Source of the DNA: an uncultured Porphyromonadaceae bacterium
GTDB lineage: Bacteria > Bacteroidota > Bacteroidia > Bacteroidales > Muribaculaceae
Direction of reading: 5' to 3'
Length of the DNA stretch: 64,000 nucleotides
NCBI GenBank assembly: GCA_900540205.1
Contig: UQER01000003.1
Coordinates: 89,647-153,646, forward strand
The position numbers were made by a program, and so were the translations under genes. Under the pieces are notes generated by a model that had not been told where the DNA came from, searched no databases, and saw only the letters and a program-made list of their open reading frames with translations. Shown here in pieces: positions 33,151-41,899 of the stretch; the stretch's first letter is position 1, and every line of letters begins with the position of its first letter.

Positions 33151-34449
33151 ATGATTCTGCACAGCACAAACGGCGTTTCGCCCAAAGTTTCGTTCGCTCA
33201 GGGCATTGCAAACGGACTTGCCCCCGACGGGGGGCTGTACATGCCCGATTCGCTGCCTACGTTGCCGCGTGCATTTTACCGTAATATCGGCGAGATGTCG
33301 CTGCGCGATGTGGGCTACGTGGTGGCCAACACGCTTTTTGGCGATATGGTGTCTTCCACGAAGCTGAAAGCTATTGTGGACGAGTCGCTGAATTTCGACA
33401 TACCTCTGCGTCATGTGGCGGGCAACCGCTATGTGCTCGATCTGTTCAACGGGCCTACATTCTCGTTCAAGGACGTGGGCGCGCGGTTCATGGCGCGGCT
33501 CATGCCCGAACTTGCCTGGACCGACTTGCATCGTGAGCGCAACATTATTCTGGCCACCAGCGGCGACAGCGGCGGTGCCATCGCCAATGCTTTCAGCCGT
33601 TCGGCCAATACCAATGTCTATATACTTTTCCCGAAGGGCGATCTCACGCCCGAACAGGTGGCTCAGTTCGCCACCCTCCGGCATGTGATAGCGGTTGAGG
33701 TGGACGGAACGTTCGACGATTGCCAGAATCTGGTGATGGAGGCTCTCCGTGCCGATGCAGCCAAGGGGGAAAACCGGCTTACGGCTGGAAATTCCATCAA
33801 CCCCGCACGCGAGCTCCCGTCGGTGATTTACTATTTTCATGCCTATGCCCGCGCCGTGGCAGCCGCAGGCAACGACGCCAAAGTGGTGATCTCCGTGCCG
33901 TGCGGCAATCTCGGCAGTCTGGCGGCTGCCCTGATGGCCAAGCGGATGGGGTTGCCGGTGGAACGCTTCTTCGCCGCCAACAACGCCAACGATGTGTTCG
34001 TGGAATATCTGAAAACCGGCGGTTTCAAACCACAACGGGCACTGGAGACTCTTGCCCGGGCAATGGATGTAGGTAATCCGTCGAATATCGCACGTATTAT
34101 CGACCTCTATCAGGGCGACCTCCCACGGCTGCGCCGCGATGTGGAAGGCTATGCCTACGGCGACGACGAGATTGCGGCCACAATGCGCGAGACACTTGAG
34201 CTGACAGGTATGCACATCGACCCCCAGGGAGCCATAGCGCTCCGCGCCATCAACCGCCACCTGCGTCCCGACGAAACAGGTGTGGCACTTGCCAGCGCCC
34301 ATCCGGCCAAATTCGCCGCTGCGGCGATGAAGGCAACAGGCACCGTGCCGCAGCGCCCGCAGAACATGCAGCGGCCGATGGGCCTCCCTATGCGCATTTT
34401 CCATATTCCTCCCACTCATGGGGCGCTTCACAGAATAATGAAACAATAA
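33151..34449 (+). CDS. thrC: Threonine synthase
   Basis: 432 residues. ThrC converts O-phosphohomoserine to threonine with PLP. The family start STNGVSPKVSFAQGIANGLAPDGGLYMP fixes the N-terminus at the ATG 33151. Lys107 in GPTFSFKDVGARF binds PLP, and TSGDSGGAIANAF and SVPCGNLGSLAAA line the active site. It is not next to thrA or thrB here. The promoter box practically touches the ATG, so the mRNA may be leaderless. Confidence 0.95.
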   Translation: MILHSTNGVSPKVSFAQGIANGLAPDGGLYMPDSLPTLPRAFYRNIGEMSLRDVGYVVANTLFGDMVSSTKLKAIVDESLNFDIPLRHVAGNRYVLDLFNGPTFSFKDVGARFMARLMPELAWTDLHRERNIILATSGDSGGAIANAFSRSANTNVYILFPKGDLTPEQVAQFATLRHVIAVEVDGTFDDCQNLVMEALRADAAKGENRLTAGNSINPARELPSVIYYFHAYARAVAAAGNDAKVVISVPCGNLGSLAAALMAKRMGLPVERFFAANNANDVFVEYLKTGGFKPQRALETLARAMDVGNPSNIARIIDLYQGDLPRLRRDVEGYAYGDDEIAATMRETLELTGMHIDPQGAIALRAINRHLRPDETGVALASAHPAKFAAAAMKATGTVPQRPQNMQRPMGLPMRIFHIPPTHGALHRIMKQ

Positions 34450-34476
34450 TATCAACCTAAATAACCGAAAACTGAT

Positions 34477-34830
34477 ATGGCTAACAAACGCGACTTAAAG
34501 AAACAGGTAAGATACATATGTGGCGATCTGGCATCGGAATGCATGCTCGCAGCCGATTATGTGAAAGGCGTGGACCGCACGACAATGCAGAAAATAGTGT
34601 CGGAGATAGCACGTCTGCAGACAGCCACACTGGCCAACATGTCGTTCGCATTCGACAAGGTTCCTTCCGATTTTGACAACGGCGCAACCTACACCAAGGA
34701 ACGCCAGGCCTACAACCGCAAGGCTTTCAACGCACTCCGTGCCAAGTTCAACAGCCGGGTGCAGGAGATTGTGAAAGATATGAATGCGGCCCTTCCTCAG
34801 GCCGTGAAGGATGCCAATAAAGCTCACTGA
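34477..34830 (+). CDS. Conserved small helical protein, unknown function
   Basis: 117 residues, highly charged and predicted all-helical, with no signal or membrane segment (NKRDLKKQVRYICGDLASEC at the start). Similar short proteins are common as uncharacterised genes in Bacteroidales. It follows thrC by 27 bp, and its TGA overlaps the ATG of the acyltransferase gene (TGATG), so it is translationally coupled to it. No function can be assigned. Confidence 0.8.
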   Translation: MANKRDLKKQVRYICGDLASECMLAADYVKGVDRTTMQKIVSEIARLQTATLANMSFAFDKVPSDFDNGATYTKERQAYNRKAFNALRAKFNSRVQEIVKDMNAALPQAVKDANKAH

Positions 34831-35378
34831 TGAATCTGCCGGCAAGAATTCTTAAATTTTTCGGGTGGTCGGTGCACGTCAGCGTGCCCGACTATCCGAA
34901 ATTGATTATATGTGTGGCTCCGCACACCTCCAACTGGGACTTTGTGTTGTGTGAACTGGCCATCCATTCTGTAGGGCGTACTGCCGGTTTCATGATGAAA
35001 TCCTCCTGGTTCTTTTTCCCTCTTGGCTGCCTGTTCCGTGCAATGGGAGGCGTGCCGGTGGAGAGGGGCAAGAAAAAAGGTTCGCTTGTGGAGGCCATGG
35101 TGCGCAGGTTCGACAGCGAACCGCGGCTTACGCTGGCCATAGCCCCGGAAGGTACGCGGAAGCGTACGGCCAACTGGCATTCAGGGTTTCTGCGCATCGC
35201 AGAGGCTGCACATGTGCCAGTGGCGCTTGCCACAATCGACGGCCCTACCAAGACCATAGAACTGACCACGATGTTCGACCCCTCGGGCGATATCGATGCC
35301 GACATGGAGCGGATAAAGAAGTTTTACAGCCGTTTCCACGGCCTTAAACCCGACAAGTTCTCAACAGGGCAGCGTTGA
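34830..35378 (+). CDS. PlsC-type lysophospholipid acyltransferase
   Basis: 182 residues, a short 1-acyl-glycerol-3-phosphate acyltransferase-like enzyme. The catalytic HX4D motif is APHTSNWDF, and the phosphate-binding APEGTRK block follows. It likely acylates a lysolipid at the inner membrane. Shorter than typical PlsC, so the substrate may be another lyso-lipid, for example an ornithine or glycine lipid intermediate (inference). Coupled to the 34477 gene by a 1-bp overlap. Confidence 0.85.
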   Translation: MNLPARILKFFGWSVHVSVPDYPKLIICVAPHTSNWDFVLCELAIHSVGRTAGFMMKSSWFFFPLGCLFRAMGGVPVERGKKKGSLVEAMVRRFDSEPRLTLAIAPEGTRKRTANWHSGFLRIAEAAHVPVALATIDGPTKTIELTTMFDPSGDIDADMERIKKFYSRFHGLKPDKFSTGQR

Positions 35379-35417
35379 GTGTCCCGGCGTCTGCCGGTTA
35401 AATTGATTTATAGTATT

Positions 35418-36284
35418 ATGGGCGAAGAACTGAAGATAGCGGCATTGCCGCTCGACATAGTCTGGGCCGATGTGGAGCGAAACATCGACATGGTTGACGA
35501 GAAACTTACGGCTCTTCCGGAAGGAACGGATATCGTTGTGTTACCGGAAATGTTCTCCACGGGGTTCATACAGGACGAGCAGTTGCTTGCATCGATGGCC
35601 GACGACGCTTTCAGGCAGTCGCTTGATGCGGTGATGCGATGGAGCCGGAAATACGGTGTGGCTGTGGCTGGGAGTGTGCTTGCCCGGGAGAATGGATGCT
35701 ATTTCAACCGTGGATTCTTTGCTGAACCTGACGGGACGGTGACTTTCTACGACAAGCGCCACCTTTTCTGCCTGAGTGCCGAAAGCCGGGTGTACACGCG
35801 TGGCTCAGAGCTGCCTCCCGTGGTGCAGTTCCGTGGATGGGATGTGATGCTGCTTGTGTGTTACGACCTCCGTTTCCCTGTGTGGTGCCGTCGGGAGGGT
35901 GCCACCTACGATGTTCTGCTTGTGGTTGCCAACTGGGCTGCCGCGCGAGGCTACGCCTTCCGTCAGTTGCTCATAGCCCGTGCCATCGAGAATCAGGCTG
36001 TGGTGGTGGGCTGCAACCGTTCAGGACATGACGATTATGGCGATTACGACCACCAGAGCTATATATTTGATCCGTTCGGCTACGAACTCGCGCCCGATGC
36101 TGCAGTGCGGAACAGCAAAGTGACACCGCTCGCTGAGGATACCGCACGCTGTGGTGAGAAACATACAGGTGCCCCGGACGATTTTATAACGGCTGTATAT
36201 ACCAAGGCGCAGTTGCAGAAAGTCCGCAGCTATCTGCCCGTAGGGCGCGACGCGGATGATTTCAAGGTGATTTTCGAGCCTTAA
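35418..36284 (+). CDS. Nitrilase-superfamily amidase (omega-amidase type)
   Basis: 288 residues from the ATG at 35418; a GTG at 35379 directly after the acyltransferase stop is a weaker alternative. The Glu-Lys-Cys triad of the nitrilase superfamily is visible: VVLPEMFSTGF, FYDKRHLF and MLLVCYDLRFPVWCR. The last motif fits the YafV/Nit2 omega-amidase group, which hydrolyses 2-oxoglutaramate-like metabolites as a repair enzyme. Its stop overlaps the convergent coaE stop by 4 bp. Confidence 0.88.
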   Translation: MGEELKIAALPLDIVWADVERNIDMVDEKLTALPEGTDIVVLPEMFSTGFIQDEQLLASMADDAFRQSLDAVMRWSRKYGVAVAGSVLARENGCYFNRGFFAEPDGTVTFYDKRHLFCLSAESRVYTRGSELPPVVQFRGWDVMLLVCYDLRFPVWCRREGATYDVLLVVANWAAARGYAFRQLLIARAIENQAVVVGCNRSGHDDYGDYDHQSYIFDPFGYELAPDAAVRNSKVTPLAEDTARCGEKHTGAPDDFITAVYTKAQLQKVRSYLPVGRDADDFKVIFEP

Positions 36285-36901
36285 AGCAACTCCAGAATCT
36301 GAGGCAGCAGGGGGGAATCAGGCGTGTTTATGATTGAATGAACCGACGGATTGCACAGATGTGATTCGGTGGTTGTCTGCGTCCGGATTCGTGCCTCGAT
36401 TGCTGCGCGCGATGCGTTGTCTCGTTTCATGGCACGTTCAATTCTCAGTTCTTCGGGAGCTTCCACCAGCCAGATTTCATCGGCCATGCGGTCAAGCCCG
36501 GATGAGTGTGGGATAGCTGTCTCTACAAACAACGGGCGGTCACAGCGCCCTTCTTCGGCAAGCATGTCGCGCCGGCGCATAATGTCGGCTTTCACTTCGC
36601 CATGCACCAGGGCGTTAAGTCTGTTCAATTTTTCTTTGTCGGAGAATACGGCTTTGGCCAGGGTGGGGCGGTGGATGGTTCGGCAGCCGTTTTCGCGGCA
36701 GATTGCCTCCCGGCATATCTCGGAAGCTATGGTCTCTATGATGGCGGGACTGTTGTCCATTATGCGTCGTGCTTCGGCATCGCTGTCGTATACATCATGG
36801 CCGAGCGCGCGGAGTATGCGGCACACCACGGATTTTCCGGATCCTATCCCTCCTGATACAAGAATAAGGCGTGGCAGAGGGGTGGTGCAGGTGGTGTTCA
36901 T
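36281..36901 (-). CDS. coaE: Dephospho-CoA kinase
   Basis: 206 residues. CoaE phosphorylates the 3' hydroxyl of dephospho-CoA, the last step of CoA synthesis. The P-loop VSGGIGSGKSVVC, the DSDAEAR substrate region and the VETAIPHSSG lid region fit the family. It ends the nusB-yajC-ybbR-coaE run, 11 bp after the YbbR-like gene. This order is common in Bacteroidales. Confidence 0.94.
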   Translation of the reverse strand: MNTTCTTPLPRLILVSGGIGSGKSVVCRILRALGHDVYDSDAEARRIMDNSPAIIETIASEICREAICRENGCRTIHRPTLAKAVFSDKEKLNRLNALVHGEVKADIMRRRDMLAEEGRCDRPLFVETAIPHSSGLDRMADEIWLVEAPEELRIERAMKRDNASRAAIEARIRTQTTTESHLCNPSVHSIINTPDSPLLPQILELL

Positions 36902-36912
36902 GGCTTCAGGGT

Positions 36913-37887
36913 TCAGTTGGCATGTTCCACCACAAACTCCACTTCCGCTGGATTAAGCGACACACTTCTGTAAAGGTCGGGGAGTTTCTGCAGGTTTACA
37001 CTCAGAGTGGTTGAAACTGAGGTTATCTCATTGAAGTCAACGGTGGCCTTCAGGTCGGGGGGCACGCTGCCGTACATGCTCTTGGGAAGCAGATAGCTTA
37101 CTTCGGTCATTGACGGGAAGGTAATCAGACGTACGCCGATAGGCACATTGATGGCATGTATGGGAACGGAGATTTTTTTTGCCACAAGGGGTTCTACAGG
37201 GAATGTGACGGTGACAGAGGACGGGATGGCACGCATCCCTTTCGGAACAGCCACATTTACGTTCATCGTAACTGAATCGGCAAGATTGGCCAGCGTCACT
37301 TCAACAGTGGACAGTGATCGGATTTTATACAGGTCCGGCGTGTTGGCGTAGAGCATTACGGAATCCACGTCGGTCACCGGGTGTCCGGCATAAACGTACT
37401 GCGGCTGCGTGTGAATGTCGCTAAGTACGTTCAGAGCAACTTTTACTCCCGGTTGGGTGGTATAGATAAGTTTCAGTGAGTCGGGGCGCGTTGCCACGAT
37501 GGTGGCTCCGGTGCCGAAAATGCCGCGCACTGCCGAATTCAGTTTTGCCGGACTCAGCAGCAGTGTGCTGTCGTTAGGTTGTGCGAAATCCGCGAAATTC
37601 AGTTTCATGGACGGGTTGTTGCCCCAACTGAATTTCATCAGGTCCGCCCCCTTGTCCTTGACGGTTATGCTCAGCACGGGATTCTGTCCCGACAGAATGG
37701 TGGCTTCAGAAGGAAAATTTTCAATCTGCACCGGCACTGCGTAGTCCTTCTGAACATAGTCGTTCAGGGCAAGCAGGAACCAGAATACGGTCGAAATAAG
37801 CAAAAAAACAAAAAACGTGAGGACGTTGCGCCCCTTTGCAGAGCGCAACCCCTCACGGATATTGTTGAGTATGGTCCTTAATTCCAA
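36913..37887 (-). CDS. YbbR-like domain protein, membrane-anchored
   Basis: 324 residues. One N-terminal helix (VLTFFVFLLISTVFWFLLAL, about 22-41) anchors a periplasmic chain of YbbR-like beta domains (for example VPVQIENFPSEATI). The only start available before the membrane helix is a TTG at 37887; no ATG or GTG lies upstream in frame. Function of YbbR proteins in Bacteroidetes is unknown; in Firmicutes the CdaR relatives regulate a diadenylate cyclase, but no CdaA is here. Between yajC and coaE. Confidence 0.85.
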   Translation of the reverse strand: MELRTILNNIREGLRSAKGRNVLTFFVFLLISTVFWFLLALNDYVQKDYAVPVQIENFPSEATILSGQNPVLSITVKDKGADLMKFSWGNNPSMKLNFADFAQPNDSTLLLSPAKLNSAVRGIFGTGATIVATRPDSLKLIYTTQPGVKVALNVLSDIHTQPQYVYAGHPVTDVDSVMLYANTPDLYKIRSLSTVEVTLANLADSVTMNVNVAVPKGMRAIPSSVTVTFPVEPLVAKKISVPIHAINVPIGVRLITFPSMTEVSYLLPKSMYGSVPPDLKATVDFNEITSVSTTLSVNLQKLPDLYRSVSLNPAEVEFVVEHAN

Positions 37888-37947
37888 TGGAATCAGGTGT
37901 TTAATGAGTTGCGTAAAATGAACTTGAAGCCCGGATGGAATCAGGCT

Positions 37948-38271
37948 TTATTTTTTGGCTTCGGTTTCAGCCTGAGCATCGGCAGCTGAGGGATAAACCG
38001 AGCCCTTGTCAATGCGGATTGAAACGCCGTCGGAGATTTCGAGCAGAATGTATGCTTCGCGGATTTCCTTGATTTTGCCGTGGATGCCGCCGGCTGTAAT
38101 CACGTTGTCGCCTTTTTTGAGACCTTCGCGGAACTGGCGGATCTGTTTCTGTTTTTTCTGCTGCGGGCGAATCATCATGAAGTAGAAGATTGCGATGAGG
38201 AGCACAATCATGATCATGCCCGACCAACCGCCGCCTGCCTGAGCTTGCTGAAGAGGGATTAACTGTAACAT
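37948..38271 (-). CDS. yajC: Preprotein translocase auxiliary subunit YajC
   Basis: 107 residues with one N-terminal membrane helix (GMIMIVLLIAIFYFMMIRPQ) followed by the typical QQKKQKQIRQF stretch and a small cytosolic beta domain (GDNVITAGGIHGKI). YajC associates with SecDF-SecYEG. It lies 91 bp after nusB and 60 bp before the YbbR-like gene. Confidence 0.95.
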   Translation of the reverse strand: MLQLIPLQQAQAGGGWSGMIMIVLLIAIFYFMMIRPQQKKQKQIRQFREGLKKGDNVITAGGIHGKIKEIREAYILLEISDGVSIRIDKGSVYPSAADAQAETEAKK

Positions 38272-38362
38272 ATGTATTAATTTGATTTAAATTTTCAGAT
38301 AAGGATTATGAGAGAAATGAAGATTATCAACTGTAGTTTCTTTGTTGGCTTGGCCTGTTTCT

Positions 38363-39784
38363 TTATTTTTGAATCAGGCCTTCCTCGCGGAGGTAGTTGG
38401 CAACCGAGAAGAGCACCCCGTTTACAAATTGGCCGCTGCGCGGTGTGCTGTAGAAGTTGGCTATCTCCACGTATTCGTTCATAGTGACGGCAAGGGGGAT
38501 GGCCGGGAATTTTATCAGTTCCGAGATGGCTGTGATAAGGATCACGATATCCATGAACGCCAGGCGCTCGGGATCCCAGCTGCTGCCGTTGATGAACCTC
38601 TCCACGTAGCCGCGGTAGGTGTCGCGGTTCTTGATGGCGGTGAGGAACAGCTCGGGGCCGAAATTGGCATCCTCGTCATCCTTATATATCGGCATCAGCG
38701 ATACTTCGGCCGACTGTGCCGAGGCGAAATGCTTTATCGATTTCAGCACGAAGGTGCCCATGGTGGCAAGGTCGTCGTTCCAGTAGACCGAACGGTTTTC
38801 AAGCGCTTCGGCAAGGACATCCGACGGGAACACCACGTTTTTCAGCAGGTTGCGCCAGAGGTCGCAGTCGTTTGCAAAATCGGTTGACGGAGCTGCCATG
38901 TAGGTGCGGTAGATTTCCGATTCCTTGATTTTGTCGAGCATCTCCTTTAGCATGAAATAATCCGATTCCCAGGAGAACGGGCGCTTTTTCAGGTACTCGG
39001 CCATGTCGGGGTTGTTGCGTATGGCCTTTACAAGGGCATTGTCGACGAACCGCATGTTGGGGTTCAGCTCCTCATCGGTGGGACAGTATTTATCCTTGGC
39101 GGATTCGATACGCTCGGCTTCGAGGTCGGTTATGAACACCGGAAGCATAAGCAGCGCATGATAAAGCTCATATGCCTTTTCAAGCGATTCGGCAAGCGAT
39201 TTCTTTGCATCGGTGTAGGAGCGTTCGGAATCGTTGTATTCGCGCAGCGACTCTATGGCCATCTGCAGCCCTTTCTGGTAGCCGGCGAGCGAGAAATTCT
39301 CGTCGGTACGGGCTGCCTCCAGCATCACCGGGTTGTTCTGTACGATGGTGTTGAGCACCACACTCCAGAATTTCACGTCGTCATCAAGATCATGACGTTT
39401 TTTCTTGCGGTAGTCAGTATAAATGGCGGAGGTGGTGATAAGGCTATACAGGCGCATGAGCGCTGGGTTGAAGCGGCTCACACCCGATTCTCCTTTGGCT
39501 ATGATGGCGCGGATGCCGTCGTTGGCAGCGAGAGCGCGGCCAAGCTTGTTGGCGGACAGCATGTTCGCATCGCCGAGCTGCTCAAGCGGGTTGGCGGCAG
39601 ACTTATCCACGCGGTAGCCTGACAGTTGCAGAATAATCAGCAGGAAATTCAGATACATACTGTAGGCGTATTTGCTGTCGCGGCTTGTGTTCGACGGCGC
39701 TTGCAGTTGAAATTCGCTACGGGTAAGCAGATATGAGTAGAGCATCTGCACCACCTTGATTCGTATTAAAATTCGATTTATCAT
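38363..39784 (-). CDS. nusB: Extended NusB-family transcription antitermination protein
   Basis: 473 residues, much longer than E. coli NusB (about 140) and longer than the roughly 300-residue form usual in Bacteroides. Helix 1 (MINRILIRIKVVQMLYSY) is at the N-terminus. The rest of the NusB fold is at the C-terminus (RLAFMDIVILITAISELIKF to STPRSGQFVNGVL, residues 407-457). The inserted region of about 370 residues seems to hold two related helical modules, 31-180 and 193-350. NusB with NusE binds boxA RNA to support rRNA antitermination. First gene of nusB-yajC-ybbR-coaE. Confidence 0.85.
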   Translation of the reverse strand: MINRILIRIKVVQMLYSYLLTRSEFQLQAPSNTSRDSKYAYSMYLNFLLIILQLSGYRVDKSAANPLEQLGDANMLSANKLGRALAANDGIRAIIAKGESGVSRFNPALMRLYSLITTSAIYTDYRKKKRHDLDDDVKFWSVVLNTIVQNNPVMLEAARTDENFSLAGYQKGLQMAIESLREYNDSERSYTDAKKSLAESLEKAYELYHALLMLPVFITDLEAERIESAKDKYCPTDEELNPNMRFVDNALVKAIRNNPDMAEYLKKRPFSWESDYFMLKEMLDKIKESEIYRTYMAAPSTDFANDCDLWRNLLKNVVFPSDVLAEALENRSVYWNDDLATMGTFVLKSIKHFASAQSAEVSLMPIYKDDEDANFGPELFLTAIKNRDTYRGYVERFINGSSWDPERLAFMDIVILITAISELIKFPAIPLAVTMNEYVEIANFYSTPRSGQFVNGVLFSVANYLREEGLIQK

Positions 39785-39814
39785 AAATTTCTAATGTCCG
39801 AATTATTCTTGCGG

Positions 39815-39845
39815 CAAAGTTACAAAAAGTCCGTCACACGGCAAT
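39815..39845 (-). promoter_or_regulatory. Promoter of the nusB operon
   Basis: Minus-strand TAACTTTG (39815-39822), 19 bp, ATTG (39842-39845). The -33 element falls in the loop of the thiL terminator hairpin. Confidence 0.6.
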
Positions 39846-39866
39846 AGCAGGGTGACGGATTTTTTG
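39824..39866 (-). terminator. Terminator of the sppA-lpxK-punA-thiL operon
   Basis: Stem CCGTCAC (39831-39837) with GTGACGG (39852-39858) flanked by A5 on one side and T6 on the other. It lies 10 bp after the thiL stop on the minus strand. Confidence 0.75.
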
Positions 39867-39875
39867 TGGTTCACA

Positions 39876-40979
39876 TCAGTCGTTGCCTTCCGATGGGGCC
39901 TCGGGGGTGGGAGCGTTGTTGCCGGGGGCGTTGTACCGGTCAGCTTCTTCGGTCAGGGCATTCCAGCCCTGTGCGCGGATCTGCATCTCATTGCCGTCGC
40001 GTGTTTCCATATAGCAGCCGAGTTCCGGCTTGGTGATATGGCCGATGACACGTACGCCCTGGATTTTGGTTATCTCGTCGTGGGCGTGCAGAGGCACGGT
40101 GAACAGCAGTTCGTAGTCCTCTCCGCCGTTCATGGCTGCGGTGACGAGGTTCATGTTGAGTTCCTCGGCCATGAGCGCTGTCTGATAATCGATGGGTATA
40201 CGGTCCTCATACACGCGGCAACCCACATTCGACGCCTTACAGATATGGAGCAGCTCGGACGAGAGGCCGTCGCTCACATCCATCATGGCGGTGGGTTTTA
40301 TGCCGGCCTTTTCGAGTGCTTCGATAATGTCGCGACGTGCTTCGGGTTTTAGCTGGCGCTCTACCAGATATTCCTTGCCCTGAAACTGCGGCTGGAAATC
40401 GGCTTGTCCGGCCGATGCCACCTTTTCGCGTTCAAGCAGCTGCAGGCCCATGTATGCGGAGCCGAGGTCGCCGGTCACGCAGATTAGGTCGGTGGGCTTG
40501 GCGCCTGAGCGGTAGACGATGCGGTCGCGTGGAGCGTCGCCGATGCAGGTGATGGAGATTATCAGCCCCGAGCGTGACGATGTGGTGTCGCCGCCAACAA
40601 GATCAACTCCGTAGATCTGGCATGCAAGCCGGATGCCGCTGTAAAGCTGCTCGATGTGTTCCACGGTGAAACGTTTCGACACGGCGAGCGACACGGTGAT
40701 CTGCCGCGGATGGCCGTTCATGGCGTATATGTCGGAGAAGTTGACCACGGCGGCCTTGTAGCCGAGATGTTTCAGCGGCACATATGTGAGGTCGAAATGT
40801 ATGCCTTCCACGAGCATGTCGGTGGATACAAGGACGTCGGTGTCCTTGTATTCCATCACCGCGCAATCGTCGCCAACACCCTTGAGTGTGGAGGCGTTGA
40901 CATGTTCAATGCCTTCGGTGATCCGGTCGATAAGACCGAATTCACCGAGGCTTGCTATTTCGGTTTGTTTTTCCTGCAT
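39876..40979 (-). CDS. thiL: Thiamine-monophosphate kinase
   Basis: 367 residues of the PurM/AIRS-fold kinase family. ThiL makes thiamine pyrophosphate from thiamine monophosphate and ATP. GEFGLIDRI, GVGDDCAV, VSTDMLVEGIHFD, AAVVNFSDIYAMNG and the MDVSDGLSSELLHI block match. The C-terminus extends about 20 residues beyond the fold in a Pro/Ala/Asn tail (NAPGNNAPTPEAPSEG). Last gene of sppA-lpxK-punA-thiL. Confidence 0.95.
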   Translation of the reverse strand: MQEKQTEIASLGEFGLIDRITEGIEHVNASTLKGVGDDCAVMEYKDTDVLVSTDMLVEGIHFDLTYVPLKHLGYKAAVVNFSDIYAMNGHPRQITVSLAVSKRFTVEHIEQLYSGIRLACQIYGVDLVGGDTTSSRSGLIISITCIGDAPRDRIVYRSGAKPTDLICVTGDLGSAYMGLQLLEREKVASAGQADFQPQFQGKEYLVERQLKPEARRDIIEALEKAGIKPTAMMDVSDGLSSELLHICKASNVGCRVYEDRIPIDYQTALMAEELNMNLVTAAMNGGEDYELLFTVPLHAHDEITKIQGVRVIGHITKPELGCYMETRDGNEMQIRAQGWNALTEEADRYNAPGNNAPTPEAPSEGND

Positions 40980-41012
40980 GATGTATCGTTAAGGAAAAAA
41001 GACTTGTCGGGT

Positions 41013-41825
41013 TCAGAGACGTGCCACAAGTGTCTTCACGATCTCTTTTGTGATGGGCTCGGCTTTGATGGCAGCCTGCTGCACCTCTTCGTGCGAGGGA
41101 ACGTCGGTGATGTCCTTGCCTCCGAGGTCGGTGATTACGGACAGTCCGAACACTTCCATGCCGCCGTGACGTGCGACGATGACTTCAGGAACGGTGGACA
41201 TGCCCACGGCATCGCCGCCGATGATGCGGAAGTATTCATATTCGGCCGGAGTCTCGAATGTGGGGCCTGTGGTGCCAACGTACACACCATGCATGAGGCG
41301 GATGCCCTTCTCCTGCGCGATTGCATCGGCGATGCCTACCAGACGGTGGCTGTAGGCTTCGGTCATTGGCGGGAAGCGGTCGCCCAGCTCCTCGTAGTTC
41401 TTGCCGCGGAGGGGATTTTCGGGGAAGAGGTTGATATGGTCGGTGATAACCATCACATCGCCCACCTTGAATTCCTTGTTCATGCCGCCGGCAGCGTTCG
41501 ATACAATGAGAGTCTTTACACCCAGGGCGCGCATCACACGCACGGGGAATGTCACGGTCTTCATGTCATAGCCCTCATAGTAGTGGAAGCGGCCCTGCAT
41601 TGCCATTACGCGTTTGCCTCCGAGGTCGCCGAAAATGAAGTTGCCGCTGTGGCCCTGCACGGTGGAAACCGGGAAGTTGGGAATCTGGCTGTAGGGGATT
41701 ACAATTTTGTTTTCGATGAGGTCGGCGATAGGGCCGAGGCCGGTGCCGAGAATTATAGCCACATGGGGCATGTCGGCCACTTTTTCGCGAAGGAATCCGG
41801 CCGTTTCTTTGATTTTTTCAAGCAT
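41013..41825 (-). CDS. punA: Purine nucleoside phosphorylase (PNP-I, trimeric type)
   Basis: 270 residues. It splits purine nucleosides with phosphate into base and ribose 1-phosphate for salvage. ILGTGLGPIADLI, the phosphate/ribose motif GHSGNFIFG, the catalytic region SNAAGGMN and VGMSTVPEVI are typical of the mammalian-like PNP group. Length is normal. 33 bp upstream of thiL and 74 bp downstream of lpxK. Confidence 0.95.
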   Translation of the reverse strand: MLEKIKETAGFLREKVADMPHVAIILGTGLGPIADLIENKIVIPYSQIPNFPVSTVQGHSGNFIFGDLGGKRVMAMQGRFHYYEGYDMKTVTFPVRVMRALGVKTLIVSNAAGGMNKEFKVGDVMVITDHINLFPENPLRGKNYEELGDRFPPMTEAYSHRLVGIADAIAQEKGIRLMHGVYVGTTGPTFETPAEYEYFRIIGGDAVGMSTVPEVIVARHGGMEVFGLSVITDLGGKDITDVPSHEEVQQAAIKAEPITKEIVKTLVARL

Positions 41826-41899
41826 GATGGTATTGTTGTGTTTTATGGTTTGACTTTATGTGTAACGTTGCTGTGTCTGTTTTTGTTTGTACCCGGAGG

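Noticed and set aside
32950..34455. 501-residue minus-strand open frame opposite thrC
   Set aside because: It is the antisense shadow of a strongly supported thrC; the translation is His/Cys-rich with no motif and comes from GC-rich codon bias.
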